Part shown: positions 8,134-16,213 of the stretch, one piece after another
How positions within the stretch are numbered: the stretch's first letter is position 1
Layout of the letters: every line of letters begins with the position of its first letter
Source of the DNA: Streptomyces sp. SCL15-4
GTDB lineage: Bacteria; Actinomycetota; Actinomycetes; Streptomycetales; Streptomycetaceae
Direction: 5' to 3'
DNA length: 64,000 nucleotides
NCBI RefSeq assembly: GCF_033366695.1
Contig: NZ_JAOBTQ010000001.1
Span: forward strand, 1,054,001-1,118,000
Position numbers and translations under genes: made by a program
The notes under the pieces: generated by a model
What the model was told of the DNA's origin: nothing
The model's input: the letters and a program-made list of their open reading frames with translations, nothing else
Database searches by the model: none

Positions 8134-8991
8134 ATGACCCGGACCCAGGCCGCCCGTCTGATGGACGGCACCGCGCTCGCCCGCCGCATCGTGGAGGAGA
8201 CCGCGCGCCGGGCCGCCGATCTCACCGGCCGCACCGGCACCGCGCCGTGTCTCGCGACCGTGCTGGTCGGTGAGGACCCGGCGTCCGTGACCTACGTCCG
8301 CATGAAGCAGAACCGCTGCCGCAAGGCCGGCATCACCTCCCGGCACGTCGCGCTGCCGGCCACCACCACGACGGACGGTCTCGTCGGCACGCTGCGGGAG
8401 TTGTCGGCCGATCCGGGCGTGCACGGCATCCTGCTCCAGCATCCGGTGGGCGACCACATCGACGAGCGGGCCGCGTTCGAGGCGATCGCGCCGGAGAAGG
8501 ACGTGGACGGTGTCACCTTCGCCTCGTTCGCCACGATGAGCTTCGGACTGCCGGGCTTCGTCTCCTGCACGCCGGGCGGCATCGTGCGGTTGCTGGACGA
8601 GTACGGCGTCGACCCGGCCGGGAAGCGGGCCGTGGTGGTGGGCCGCAGCGCGATCCTCGGCAAGCCGGTGGGCATGCTGCTGCTGGCCCGGGACGCGACC
8701 GTGACGTACTGCCACTCGCGCACCCGGGACCTGTCGGCGGCGGTCCGCGAGGCCGACATCGTCGTGGCGGCGGTGGGCCGGCCGCGGCTGATCCGGGGGC
8801 AGGACGTCAAGCCGGGCGCGGTCGTGATCGACGCGGGCTACAACCCGGGGAACGTGGGCGACGTCGACTTCGACTCGGCCGTGGAGCGGGCCTCGCTGAT
8901 CACGCCGGTGCCGGGCGGCGTCGGCCCGATGACGATCGCCACGCTGCTGGAGCAGACGGTGACGGCCGCGGCCCGGCAACTCGGGGCGTAG
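8134..8991 (+). CDS. folD: Bifunctional methylene-THF dehydrogenase / methenyl-THF cyclohydrolase
   Basis: 285 residues. The ATG at 8134 has AGGAG about 9 nt upstream; a GTG at 8125 would lie inside that site. FolD motifs are present: VGEDPASVTYVRMKQNRCRKAGI with the catalytic Lys in MKQ, GILLQHPVGDHI in place of the common LQLPLP, EKDVDG, the NADP-binding VVVGRSAILGKPVGMLL, and TPVPGGVGPMTIATLLEQT near the C-terminus. The enzyme interconverts 5,10-methylene- and 10-formyl-THF, supplying formyl units for purine synthesis. The LQHP variant is typical of a second actinobacterial FolD clade, so this may be an accessory copy induced through the riboswitch. Confidence 0.93.
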   Translation: MTRTQAARLMDGTALARRIVEETARRAADLTGRTGTAPCLATVLVGEDPASVTYVRMKQNRCRKAGITSRHVALPATTTTDGLVGTLRELSADPGVHGILLQHPVGDHIDERAAFEAIAPEKDVDGVTFASFATMSFGLPGFVSCTPGGIVRLLDEYGVDPAGKRAVVVGRSAILGKPVGMLLLARDATVTYCHSRTRDLSAAVREADIVVAAVGRPRLIRGQDVKPGAVVIDAGYNPGNVGDVDFDSAVERASLITPVPGGVGPMTIATLLEQTVTAAARQLGA

Positions 8992-8998
8992 GGGCGAC

Positions 8999-9032
8999 GC
9001 GGGACCGGCGCGTCCGGGCGCTGTGGTCCCGC
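8999..9032 (+). terminator. Stem-loop after folD
   Basis: GCGGGACC (8999-9006) pairs perfectly with GGTCCCGC (9025-9032), beginning 8 nt after the folD stop. There is no U-tract, as is usual for Streptomyces terminators. The rest of the 323-bp gap up to 9314 is very GC-rich. A TTGACA hexamer occurs at 9232-9237, but no well-spaced -10 was found, and no gene is supported there on either strand. Confidence 0.5.
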
Positions 9033-9314
9033 CGTACCCGGGGATGACGCGGGTGAAGGTGGTCCGCGGGCCGGGGACGGCGCCGGCGCGCGCGTCTAGG
9101 AGCAGCATCCGCCGGGTGCCCTCGCCGCCGCACGCGCGGGCCCGGCCCGGACGGCCCGAGGCCGGGTCCCGGCGCCGGCCGGTACCGGGCGCCGCGCCCG
9201 CGCCTGACGGCCCACTGCCGGCCGGTGTCCGTTGACACGGGCGTGTGGACGTGTACCGGACAATCACGCGGGCGCACGGGTGCCGGAACGGCGGAACCGG
9301 TCATACTGGCCGGC

Positions 9315-10559
9315 GTGCGTGTTGCGATCATGACGGCGGGTTCCCGGGGCGACGCCGCCCCGTACACCGGGCTCGGGCACCGGCTCGCGCTGGCCGGGCA
9401 CGACGTCACGCTGGTCACCCACGGCCGCTTCGAGCCGCTGGTGGCGGGGTCGGGGGTGCGGTTCCACCCGCTGCCGGTGGATCCGCGGGCGGAACTGGAG
9501 TCCCCGCGCGGCCGGGGCCTGCACCGCAGCGCCAGCGGGCCCGGGAAGCTGCTGCGCGTGGTGGAGCTGGCCCGGCACGTGGTGGGACGGATGACCGAGG
9601 ATTTGCTCGACGCGGCGCGGGACAGTGACGTGCTGCTGCTGTCCGCCTCGGTGGCCCCGCTCGGGCACACCATCGCCGAGGGACTGCGGCTGCCCAGCCT
9701 GGGCGTGTATCTGCAACCGCTCACGGCCACGCGGGAGTTCGCTCCGCCGATGCTCGGCGGCGGGGCCTGGGGCGGGGCGGTGAACCGGCTCGCCGGGCAC
9801 GGGGTGGGCCTCGCCGTGGAGCATGTCTTCTCCGGTGCCGTGCCGGCCCTGCGCGCGCGGCTCGGCCTGCCCCGGCTGGGCACCGGTGCCGCGCGGCGGT
9901 CCCGGGAGCGGCGGCACTGGCCGGTGCACCACGGCTTCAGTCCCTTGGTGGTGCCCCGGCCCGCCGACTGGCGGGCGGGCCTGGAGGTGGGCGGCTACTG
10001 GTGGCCGTACGACACCGAGGAGCGACTTCCCGAGGACGTACGGGAGTTCATCGAGGCCGGGCCGCCGCCGGTGTTCGTCGGGCTGGGCAGTGCCACCGTG
10101 CCGGACGCCGGGCGGCTGAGTGCGCGGGTGGTGACCGCGCTCAGGCGGGCCGGGCTGCGCGGGGTGATCCAGCGCGGCTGGGGCGGGCTGGCGGCCGACG
10201 GGGACGACATGCTGACCATCGGCGAGGTGCCGCACTCGCTGCTGTTTCCGCGCATGGCCGCCGTGGTCCATCACGCGGGCGCGGGCACCACGGCGGCGGG
10301 GCTGCGCGCCGGGGTGCCGGCGGTCTTGGTGCCGGTGCAGTTCGACGCCGGGTTCTGGTCCGCCCGGCTGGTGGCGCTGGGGGTCGCCCCGGCCGTCGTA
10401 CCGCTGCGCCGGCTGAGCGCGGACGCGCTGGCCTCGGCGCTGTCCCGGGCCGCCCGGGACCCGGCGTACCGGCGCCGCGCCGAGTCCCTGGGCGCCCGGA
10501 TCCGGGGCGAGGACGGCACGGCCCCGGTGCTGGCCGCCCTGGAGCGGCTCGCCGGCTGA
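9315..10559 (+). CDS. UDP-glycosyltransferase-like protein (sterol/macrolide glycosyltransferase type, GT-B fold)
   Basis: 414 residues from the GTG at 9315, which gives the family N-terminus VRVAIMTAGSRGDAAPYTGLG. An earlier open stretch has no homology-like content. The N-terminal half has the GSRGDxxP acceptor-domain signature. The C-terminal half has FVGLGSATVPDAGRL, IGEVPHSLLFPRMAAVVHHAG, then GAGTTAAGLRAGVPAVLVPV and QFDAGFWSARLVALGVAP, the nucleotide-sugar-binding signature of GT1/GT28 enzymes. It should transfer a sugar from a nucleotide donor to a lipid, sterol-like or secondary-metabolite acceptor. The acceptor is not readable from the sequence, and no biosynthetic partner is adjacent. 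Confidence 0.88.
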   Translation: MRVAIMTAGSRGDAAPYTGLGHRLALAGHDVTLVTHGRFEPLVAGSGVRFHPLPVDPRAELESPRGRGLHRSASGPGKLLRVVELARHVVGRMTEDLLDAARDSDVLLLSASVAPLGHTIAEGLRLPSLGVYLQPLTATREFAPPMLGGGAWGGAVNRLAGHGVGLAVEHVFSGAVPALRARLGLPRLGTGAARRSRERRHWPVHHGFSPLVVPRPADWRAGLEVGGYWWPYDTEERLPEDVREFIEAGPPPVFVGLGSATVPDAGRLSARVVTALRRAGLRGVIQRGWGGLAADGDDMLTIGEVPHSLLFPRMAAVVHHAGAGTTAAGLRAGVPAVLVPVQFDAGFWSARLVALGVAPAVVPLRRLSADALASALSRAARDPAYRRRAESLGARIRGEDGTAPVLAALERLAG

Positions 10560-10582
10560 AACGGGACCAGGGTCTCAGCCGG
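10552..10582. terminator. Bidirectional terminator overlapping both convergent stop codons
   Basis: CCGGCTGA (10552-10559) and TCAGCCGG (10575-10582) form a perfect 8-bp stem with a 15-nt loop. The TGA of the plus-strand glycosyltransferase is in the left arm, and the TGA of the minus-strand dehydrogenase is in the right arm, so one hairpin can end transcription from both sides. Confidence 0.65.
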
Positions 10583-11600
10583 TGGTGAGCACCATGCGGA
10601 AGCGGGCGGCGCCGGCGAGCATCTTGGCGTACGCCTCCCCGGCCCGCTCCAGCGGCACCGTCTCGGTCATCGGGCGGATGCCGTGCAGGGCGCTGAAGGC
10701 CATGGTGTCCTCGACGTCCCGCGCGGTGCCGGAGGGATGTCCGCGGACGACCCGCCCGCTCATGATCAGTTGCACCGGGCTGATGCCCAGCGGCTCCGGG
10801 GTGGCGCCGATGACGGTCAGTTCGCCGCGCGGGGCCAGGCCGTCCACGGTCGCCGTGATGGCCTCGGAGCTGCCGGCGGTGGCCAGTACGGCCTTCGCTC
10901 CGCCGAGGGAGCCCAGCGCCTCGGCCACCGGGACCGGTGCCGTGCTGTCGACGTAGTGGTGGGCGCCGAGCCGCCGGGCGAAGTCGGCCTTCTCGGCGCC
11001 CCGGGCGATCGCCACGGTCTCGAAGCCCATCGCCACCGCGTACTGCACGCCGAGGTGGCCGAGGCCGCCGAGGCCGAGCACCGCGACCAGGTCGCCCGGC
11101 TCGGCCGGACCGCGCCGCAGCCCGTTGTACGTGGTCACGCCCGCGCAGGCCAGGGGCCCGGCGTCGGCCGCGGAGAGCGTGTCGGGGATCCGGGCCAGGG
11201 CGTCGACGGGTACGGTCGTCCGCTCGCCGAAGCCGCCGTCGTAGGTCCATCCGGGGACCTTCAGGGCGGTGCACACGATGAAGTCGCCCCGGCGGCAGGG
11301 CGGGCAGTGGCCGCAGCTGCCGCCGAACCAGCCGACGGCCACCCGGTCGCCGACGCTCCAGCCGCGCTCCCGAGTGCCCTCGCCCAGTTCCTCGATCCGC
11401 CCGGCGATCTCGTGCCCGGGGACCTCGGGAAAGGTCACGCCCGGCAGTCCGCCGCCGACGAAGAGGGCGTCGCTGTGGCAGATCCCGCACGCCTCCACGG
11501 CGATCCGCACCAGGCCGGGTCCCGGCGGCCGGATCTCCCGCTCGGCGAGTTCGAAGGTGCCGTCGGGGGCGGTCACCTGGGCGACTCGGTAGGTACTCAT
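10575..11600 (-). CDS. Zinc-dependent alcohol dehydrogenase
   Basis: 341 residues, ATG at 11600 with GGAGAG upstream. It is a medium-chain dehydrogenase with the catalytic-zinc segment ACGICHSDALF, the GHEIAGRIEELGEG motif, the structural-zinc cysteines of SCGHCPPCRRGDFIVC, the DGGFGERTTVP segment, and the nucleotide-binding GLGGLGHLGVQYAVAMG. It matches the AdhP/cinnamyl-alcohol-dehydrogenase group that oxidises or reduces small alcohols and aldehydes with NAD(P). A TetR gene lies 110 bp upstream on the same strand and is the likely controller. Confidence 0.88.
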   Translation of the reverse strand: MSTYRVAQVTAPDGTFELAEREIRPPGPGLVRIAVEACGICHSDALFVGGGLPGVTFPEVPGHEIAGRIEELGEGTRERGWSVGDRVAVGWFGGSCGHCPPCRRGDFIVCTALKVPGWTYDGGFGERTTVPVDALARIPDTLSAADAGPLACAGVTTYNGLRRGPAEPGDLVAVLGLGGLGHLGVQYAVAMGFETVAIARGAEKADFARRLGAHHYVDSTAPVPVAEALGSLGGAKAVLATAGSSEAITATVDGLAPRGELTVIGATPEPLGISPVQLIMSGRVVRGHPSGTARDVEDTMAFSALHGIRPMTETVPLERAGEAYAKMLAGAARFRMVLTTG

Positions 11601-11710
11601 GGCGCTCTCCGGGAAACGGGGCGACGGCCTTCACCCCCAGCAGACCAGCTCCGGCCCGATCACGCGCGCCGAGCCGGTCCGCACCCCCGCCGGCCTGCGC
11701 GTACGCCGTC

Positions 11711-12397
11711 TCAGCCGGAACCGGGGCGCCAGCCCTCCGGCCGGAGCATGCCCAGCAGCAGCCGGACCAGTTCGTCCACCACCTCGTCGAGCGTGGCGTC
11801 CACCCAGCCGGCCGTCCAGTCGTGCAGCAGCCCGTTGACGCTGCCGATGAAGGCGGTGGCCGCCAGGCGGTAGTCGCGCGGCGCCGCCTGTCCGCGGGCC
11901 ACGGCCGCGTCCGCCTCGGCACGGATGAGGTCGACCCAGCGGGCGCGGCGGGCCAGGCGCTGCTCCTCCAGGCGGGGGCTGACTCCGATGATCTCCATGA
12001 AGGCGATCCGGATGCGGCGCGGGTCGGAGGTGATGTCGCGGGCGTAGGCCCGGAAGAGGGTGGTGACGCGGTCGGCCAGCGCCGAGCCGTCGGCGTCGGC
12101 TTCGGCGAGCGCGTCCAGGACGGCCTGTTCGGCCCAGGCGTTGACCTGGAGGTGCAGTGCGGCCAGGACGTCCTCCAGGGTGCGGAACTCCTCGTAGAAC
12201 TGGCGGGTGGACAGGCCGGCGGCCTGGCTGAGGGCGGCGACGGTGGTGCCGCGGTAGCCGGGGGTGTCGCCGAACAGGCGCAGCGCCGCGTCGAGGAAGC
12301 GGCGGCGCCGCTCGGCCTGCCGTTCCTCGGCGGACCGGCCGCCGTAGCGTCCCGTCGGCGCTCTGAGCCTGCCGCCCAACGCGTCCCCCTCCGTCAT
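11711..12397 (-). CDS. TetR-family transcriptional regulator
   Basis: 228 residues from the ATG at 12397; an in-frame ATG at 12430 would add 11 residues and has no better ribosome site. The N-terminal helix-turn-helix reads RRRFLDAALRLFGDTPGYRG, TTVAALSQAAGLSTRQFYEEF, followed by the usual helix RTLEDVLAALHLQV. The C-terminal ligand domain is all-alpha and carries no recognisable sensor signature. Its neighbours are the alcohol dehydrogenase downstream on the same strand and a divergent secreted beta-propeller gene. A 16-bp palindrome in the divergent gap is a likely operator. Confidence 0.88.
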   Translation of the reverse strand: MTEGDALGGRLRAPTGRYGGRSAEERQAERRRRFLDAALRLFGDTPGYRGTTVAALSQAAGLSTRQFYEEFRTLEDVLAALHLQVNAWAEQAVLDALAEADADGSALADRVTTLFRAYARDITSDPRRIRIAFMEIIGVSPRLEEQRLARRARWVDLIRAEADAAVARGQAAPRDYRLAATAFIGSVNGLLHDWTAGWVDATLDEVVDELVRLLLGMLRPEGWRPGSG

Positions 12398-12453
12398 CCC
12401 GCCGGTCCACCAATCTTGTCGTGCACGCATCTTGTCGAGAAGGCCGCCCCTTC

Positions 12454-12469
12454 CTTACTTTTCAGTAAG
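12454..12469. promoter_or_regulatory. Palindromic candidate TetR operator
   Basis: CTTACT (12454-12459) and AGTAAG (12464-12469) are perfect inverted arms around TTTC. The 16-bp AT-rich palindrome stands out in a very GC-rich context, midway between the divergent TetR and beta-propeller starts, a typical place for an operator controlling both directions. Confidence 0.55.
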
Positions 12470-12539
12470 TTCATTGTGAATGCGGCCGTGTTCAGATCCC
12501 CGGACTTCCCCCGACTTTCCCCGAGGAAAGAGAGCCGTC

Positions 12540-13793
12540 ATGGCTGCCTCCAGAACCAGGCACCTGTGCTCCATGGCCGTCGCCCTCGCCCTGGCCGTCG
12601 CCGGGCCGGCGGCCGCCGCCTCCGCGCGTTCCGCCGCTCCCGACGGCCTGCGCGAGGTGCTCTTCGTCGGCAACAACTGGGACGGCACCGCCGATGTGAT
12701 CCGGTCCTCCGGCGACTACGCGAAGGTCGGCCGGATCAGCGTCGTCCCGGACAAGGCCGCGCGGATGGCGGAGATCAACGCGGACCCGATCAAGTGGATC
12801 TACTTCCAGGCGATCCGCAACAGCGTCGGCGAAGGGCACGACCAGTTCGCCGACGACATGTACTCCACCCCGGACGGCCGGTCGGTGGTGGTGTCCCGGC
12901 CGAGCTTCGCGGACGTGGTCTCCATCGATCTGGCCACCGGCGCGGTCAACTGGCGGTTCCCGGTGGCCGGTTACCGCGCCGACCACATGGCGGTCTCCCC
13001 GGACGGCACCCGGGTGGCGGTCTCCGCGTCCACCGCCGACACCGTGCATGTGCTCGACATCGCCACCGGCCGGCAACTGGGGTCGTTCAAGACCGGCGCC
13101 AAGCCGCACGAGAACGTCTTCACCAAGGACGGCAAGTACCTCTGGAACATGTCCATCGGCGACGTCAACACCGACCTGGACGGGCCCGGCTGGGACTGGA
13201 CCAAGGGCGACCGGCACATCACGGTCGTGGACGCCACGACGTTCCAGCAGGTCAAGGTCATCGACATGCGGCAGCGGCTGGACGCGTTCGGCCTGAAGGA
13301 CTTCTCCGACGCGGTCCGCCCGGCCGTGTTCTCCCCCGACGAGTCCAAGCTCTACTTCCAGGTGTCGTTCTTCAACGGCTTCTTCGAGTACGACGTCGCC
13401 ACCGACAAGATCACCCGGATGAAGACGCTGCCGAAGAACCCGGCGACCAGCGAGGACCGCACCACCTGGGTCAACGACTCGCGCCACCACGGGATCTCGA
13501 TGAACCCCCAGGGCACCAAGCTGTGCGTCGCGGGCACCATGGACGACTACGCGACCGTGGTCGACCGGGCCTCGCTCCAGGAGGGACCGCTGGTACCGGC
13601 CGCCAAGCCGTACTGGGCGACGGTCAGCGGGGACGGCAAGGACTGTGTCGTCTCCGAGAGCGGCGCCGACCAGGTGACGGCGATCGACTTCGCCACCGGC
13701 CGGAAGGTGACCTCGATCCCCGTCGGCGACCATCCGCAGCGCGTCCGGCTGGGTCGTGTGCGGGCCGACTGGACCGGCCCGAACGGCGGCTGA
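12540..13793 (+). CDS. Secreted YVTN/YncE-like beta-propeller protein
   Basis: 417 residues, ATG at 12540 with GAGGAAAGAG upstream. The N-terminus is a Sec signal peptide (RHLCSMAVALALAVAGPAAAA). The mature part holds propeller blades with the strand pattern DGTRVAVSASTADTVHVLDI then ATGRQLGSF. Further blades occur at SIDLATGAVNWRFPV, FSPDESKLYFQVSFFNGFFE and ESGADQVTAIDFATGRKVTSI. No enzyme active site is evident, and such proteins usually bind partners or surfaces outside the cell. It is divergent from the TetR gene across the palindrome and ends at a strong terminator. Confidence 0.8.
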   Translation: MAASRTRHLCSMAVALALAVAGPAAAASARSAAPDGLREVLFVGNNWDGTADVIRSSGDYAKVGRISVVPDKAARMAEINADPIKWIYFQAIRNSVGEGHDQFADDMYSTPDGRSVVVSRPSFADVVSIDLATGAVNWRFPVAGYRADHMAVSPDGTRVAVSASTADTVHVLDIATGRQLGSFKTGAKPHENVFTKDGKYLWNMSIGDVNTDLDGPGWDWTKGDRHITVVDATTFQQVKVIDMRQRLDAFGLKDFSDAVRPAVFSPDESKLYFQVSFFNGFFEYDVATDKITRMKTLPKNPATSEDRTTWVNDSRHHGISMNPQGTKLCVAGTMDDYATVVDRASLQEGPLVPAAKPYWATVSGDGKDCVVSESGADQVTAIDFATGRKVTSIPVGDHPQRVRLGRVRADWTGPNGG

Positions 13794-13807
13794 CGCGCCA
13801 TCAGAAC

Positions 13808-13845
13808 GTGGCCTCCGGGGTGCCCCACTCACTCCCGGAGGCCAC
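13808..13845 (+). terminator. Strong stem-loop terminator after the beta-propeller gene
   Basis: GTGGCCTCCGGG (13808-13819) and CCCGGAGGCCAC (13834-13845) form a perfect 12-bp stem with a 14-nt loop, 14 bp after the stop codon. The following bases up to 14092 show no gene or other element. Confidence 0.75.
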
Positions 13846-14092
13846 ACCACCGCCAGAAGCGGCCGACTCGGCCCGCGCCGCGGCGAACAGGTCCGCCGAG
13901 GACGCCGTGGCGGCTCCTCTCCGGCCCGCCGGGTGGGGCCGGTTCCTCCTGCGAGAGCTTGCGGGTGCCACGAGCAGCGCGGATCGTGATCATTGTCTGT
14001 ACCAGCACGGGCACGGCTGAGAGCGGATTCGGCGTGCGCCCGGGAGGCTACCCGGGGTCTCCGGACACCCGTGCGGGCAGGTGCCGGTCGTG

Positions 14093-14622
14093 TCAGCCGT
14101 CCGCGTGCAGGAGGGCGCTGCGCTGGGTGCCCTCGTAGCGGAAACCGGAGCGCTCCGCGACGCGGCAGGACGCGGGGTCGGCCGTGGAGTGGCACAGTCG
14201 CAGCCGGTGCGGGCCCAGGTCGTCCAGGGCCCATCGGGTCAGCCGGCGGGCCGCCGTGACGGCGAGGCCGGCGCCGCGGGACGGGGGCAGCAGCCAGTGG
14301 ACGAGTTCGGCGCCGCCGCCCGCGAGGTCGACGCCGCCCAGGCCGAGGCGTCCGGCCGGGCGAGGGCCCGCACCGCGCCGGTCTCGGCCCGCCACCGCTC
14401 GCGCATCCGGGCGATCCGGGCGCGGGCCTCTCCGGCGTCGGCCACGATGAACCGGTTCCACCGCCGGACGGCGGGGTCCTGCCCGGCGGCGAGCAGCGCG
14501 TCGGCGTCCTCGGGCCGCCGGGGCCGCAGCCGCAGGCCGTCCGGCAGGTCGAGGACGGGCTGCGCGGCAGCCGCCATTCGGCCACGCGGTACGACGTCGG
14601 GTATGCCGGCACTGGAGATCAT
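14093..14622 (-). pseudogene. GNAT-family N-acetyltransferase split by an apparent frameshift
   Basis: The N-terminal half is coded in the frame beginning at 14622 (or ATG 14577): LPDGLRLRPRRPEDADALLA, then PAVRRWNRFIVADAGEARAR and RWRAETGAVRALARPD. The C-terminal half continues only in another minus-strand frame: GRLGLGGVDLAGGGAELVHW, then GAGLAVTAARRLTRWALDDL, PHRLRLCHSTADPASCRVAE and RSGFRYEG, ending at 14093. Joined, the pieces make a normal RimJ/RimL-type acetyltransferase of about 175 residues with the acetyl-CoA loop and the RSGF motif. The switch falls near 14340-14360. Either a real one-base indel has inactivated the gene or the sequence carries an error there. Confidence 0.75.
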
Positions 14623-14647
14623 CCCGGCATCGTCGCACAGGTGCCCG

Positions 14648-15148
14648 CTACCGCCGGGGCAGCCGGTGCAGGGTCACGTCCGTGAGCGTCCCGCCGGCCG
14701 CCGTCGCCGTCAGGTAGGTGCAGTGCGGCTGGCGGCGGCGGTCGGTCGGGGAGCCGGGGTTGAGCAGGCGCAGGCCGCCGGGGGCGGTGGTGTCCCACGG
14801 GATGTGGCTGTGCCCGAAGACCAGGACGTCCAGGTCCGGGAAGCGGGCCGCGCAGCGGGCCTCGCGCCCTTGGGCGGGGCCGGTCTCGTGGACCACGCCG
14901 AAGCGCAGGCCGCCCAGTTCGGCACGGGCCACCTCGGGCAGCCGGGCGCGCAGCTCGGCGCCGTCGTTGTTGCCGTACACGCCGATCAGCCGGCGGCTGC
15001 GGCTCTCCAGCAGGTCCAGGGTGGCGGTGTCGACCCAGTCGCCGGCGTGCAGGACGACGTCCGCGTGCGGGAGTTCGCCGAGCAGCTGCTCCGGGAGCCG
15101 CTTGGCCCGCTTGGGCAGGTGGGTGTCGGACATGAGCAGGAGGCGCAC
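14648..15148 (-). CDS. Calcineurin-like metallophosphoesterase (YfcE/MJ0936 type)
   Basis: 166 residues from a GTG at 15148. The dimetal motifs are complete and in order: D8-x-H10 in LMSDTHLP, HAGDWVD, GVYGNNDG, the VVHETG segment, and FGHSHIPW, followed by LLNPGSPTDRR. Length and order match the small bacterial phosphodiesterases of the YfcE/MJ0936 group, which hydrolyse phosphodiesters with Mn or Ni. It begins 9 bp after the SDR gene on the same strand and is probably in the same operon. Its biological substrate is unknown. Confidence 0.88.
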   Translation of the reverse strand: MRLLLMSDTHLPKRAKRLPEQLLGELPHADVVLHAGDWVDTATLDLLESRSRRLIGVYGNNDGAELRARLPEVARAELGGLRFGVVHETGPAQGREARCAARFPDLDVLVFGHSHIPWDTTAPGGLRLLNPGSPTDRRRQPHCTYLTATAAGGTLTDVTLHRLPRR

Positions 15149-15157
15149 GCCGTCGCC

Positions 15158-16168
15158 CTAGGCCGCTCGTCCGGTGAGGCGGCGCACGCCGAGTGTGGTG
15201 CCGAGCACGGCGGCGCCGGCGCCGAGGGCGGTGGCGGCGGGGTGCCGGACCAGGGTCTCCTGCCAGGAGCGGGTGTGCGAGGTGTCGTCGAAGGCGCCGT
15301 GCGCGCCCTGGTCGTCGGCGGGGGTGCGGTCGACCGGCTCGAAGAGGTTGTCCAGGTGGGCCGGCGGGACGCTGTCGGTCTGCTGGGAGTCGAAGCCGGT
15401 GCGGGCCAGATAGCGGTCGAGCAGCGCCGGGACGAGCCGGTTGGCCCAGATGGTGGCGACGGTGGAGGCGCCGACGTAGTACTGCTTGCGGCGCGGGTGG
15501 TCGGCCGCGTACAGCACGCCCCGGGCGGCCACCTCGGGCTGGTAGATCGGCGGGACCGGCATGGGGTGCTTGGACAGCCGGGAGCGGACCCACTGGAACT
15601 GGGGGGTGTTGACGGCGGGCATCTGGGCGATGGTGACGTGCACGTTGCTGCCGCGGTGCAGCAGTTCGGTGCGCAGGGAGGAGGTGAAGCCGTTGATGGC
15701 GTGCTTGGCCCCGCAGTACGCCGACTGGAGCGGGATGGACCGCTCGCCGAGCGCGGAGCCGACCTGCACGATCGTGCCCCGGTCGCGCGGCAGCATGCGC
15801 TTCAGGGCGGTGCGGGTGCCGTTGACGAAGCCGAGGTAGGTCACCTGGGTGACCCGTTCGAACTCCTCGGCGGTGATCTCCTCGAACGGCGCGAACACCG
15901 TGGAGAACGCGCAGTTGATCCAGATGTCGATGGGCCCGAACGCCTGCTCCGCGGCCTCGGCGGCGGCCTCCAGCTGCGCCGCGTCGGACGCGTCGGCCAC
16001 ATGCGTCAGGGGCCGGCCGCCGAGCGCCGCGACCTCGTCGGCCGCCATCTCCAGGCCGCCCTCGCCGCGCGCGACCAGGACGACGTCGGCGCCGCGCCGG
16101 GCGTACAGGCGGGCGGTGGCGCGGCCGATGCCGGCGCTGGCGCCGGTGATGACGACGGTGGGAGGCAT
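15158..16168 (-). CDS. SDR family oxidoreductase with C-terminal membrane tail
   Basis: 336 residues, ATG at 16168 preceded by AAAGGAGA. The N-terminal 250 residues are a classical SDR: TGASAGIGRA, VARGEGGLE, the WINCAFST segment in place of NNAG, VQVGSALGER with the catalytic Ser, and Y-C-G-A-K in SAYCGAKHAINGF. A C-terminal extension (about 280-336) ends in the hydrophobic helix AATALGAGAAVLGTTLGV followed by RRLTG, which looks like a tail anchor. The same arrangement occurs on the FAD/Fe-S dehydrogenase two genes upstream, suggesting both enzymes sit at the membrane. The substrate is unknown. Confidence 0.85.
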   Translation of the reverse strand: MPPTVVITGASAGIGRATARLYARRGADVVLVARGEGGLEMAADEVAALGGRPLTHVADASDAAQLEAAAEAAEQAFGPIDIWINCAFSTVFAPFEEITAEEFERVTQVTYLGFVNGTRTALKRMLPRDRGTIVQVGSALGERSIPLQSAYCGAKHAINGFTSSLRTELLHRGSNVHVTIAQMPAVNTPQFQWVRSRLSKHPMPVPPIYQPEVAARGVLYAADHPRRKQYYVGASTVATIWANRLVPALLDRYLARTGFDSQQTDSVPPAHLDNLFEPVDRTPADDQGAHGAFDDTSHTRSWQETLVRHPAATALGAGAAVLGTTLGVRRLTGRAA

Positions 16169-16213
16169 GGTTTCTCCTTTTCGAACGTGCTCGGTGACGC
16201 GGCTCGGTCCGTC

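Noticed and set aside
9232..9264. TTGACA (9232-9237) with GACAAT (9259-9264) as a housekeeping promoter for the glycosyltransferase
   Set aside because: The spacing of 21 bp is too long for a normal -35/-10 pair, and no better -10 lies at 17-18 bp.
8992..9314. Short open frames on both strands between folD and the glycosyltransferase
   Set aside because: Arg/Pro-rich shadow composition, no ribosome site and no recognisable motif; treated as intergenic with one stem-loop.
11711..12430. ATG at 12430 as the TetR start
   Set aside because: The extra 11 residues (MRARQDWWTGG) precede a normal TetR N-terminus and have no better ribosome site; kept only as an alternative.
14093..14638. A single-frame 181-residue protein for the acetyltransferase region
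   Set aside because: Its first half is Arg/Pro/Ala-rich shadow sequence, while the real GNAT N-terminus is encoded in a different frame.
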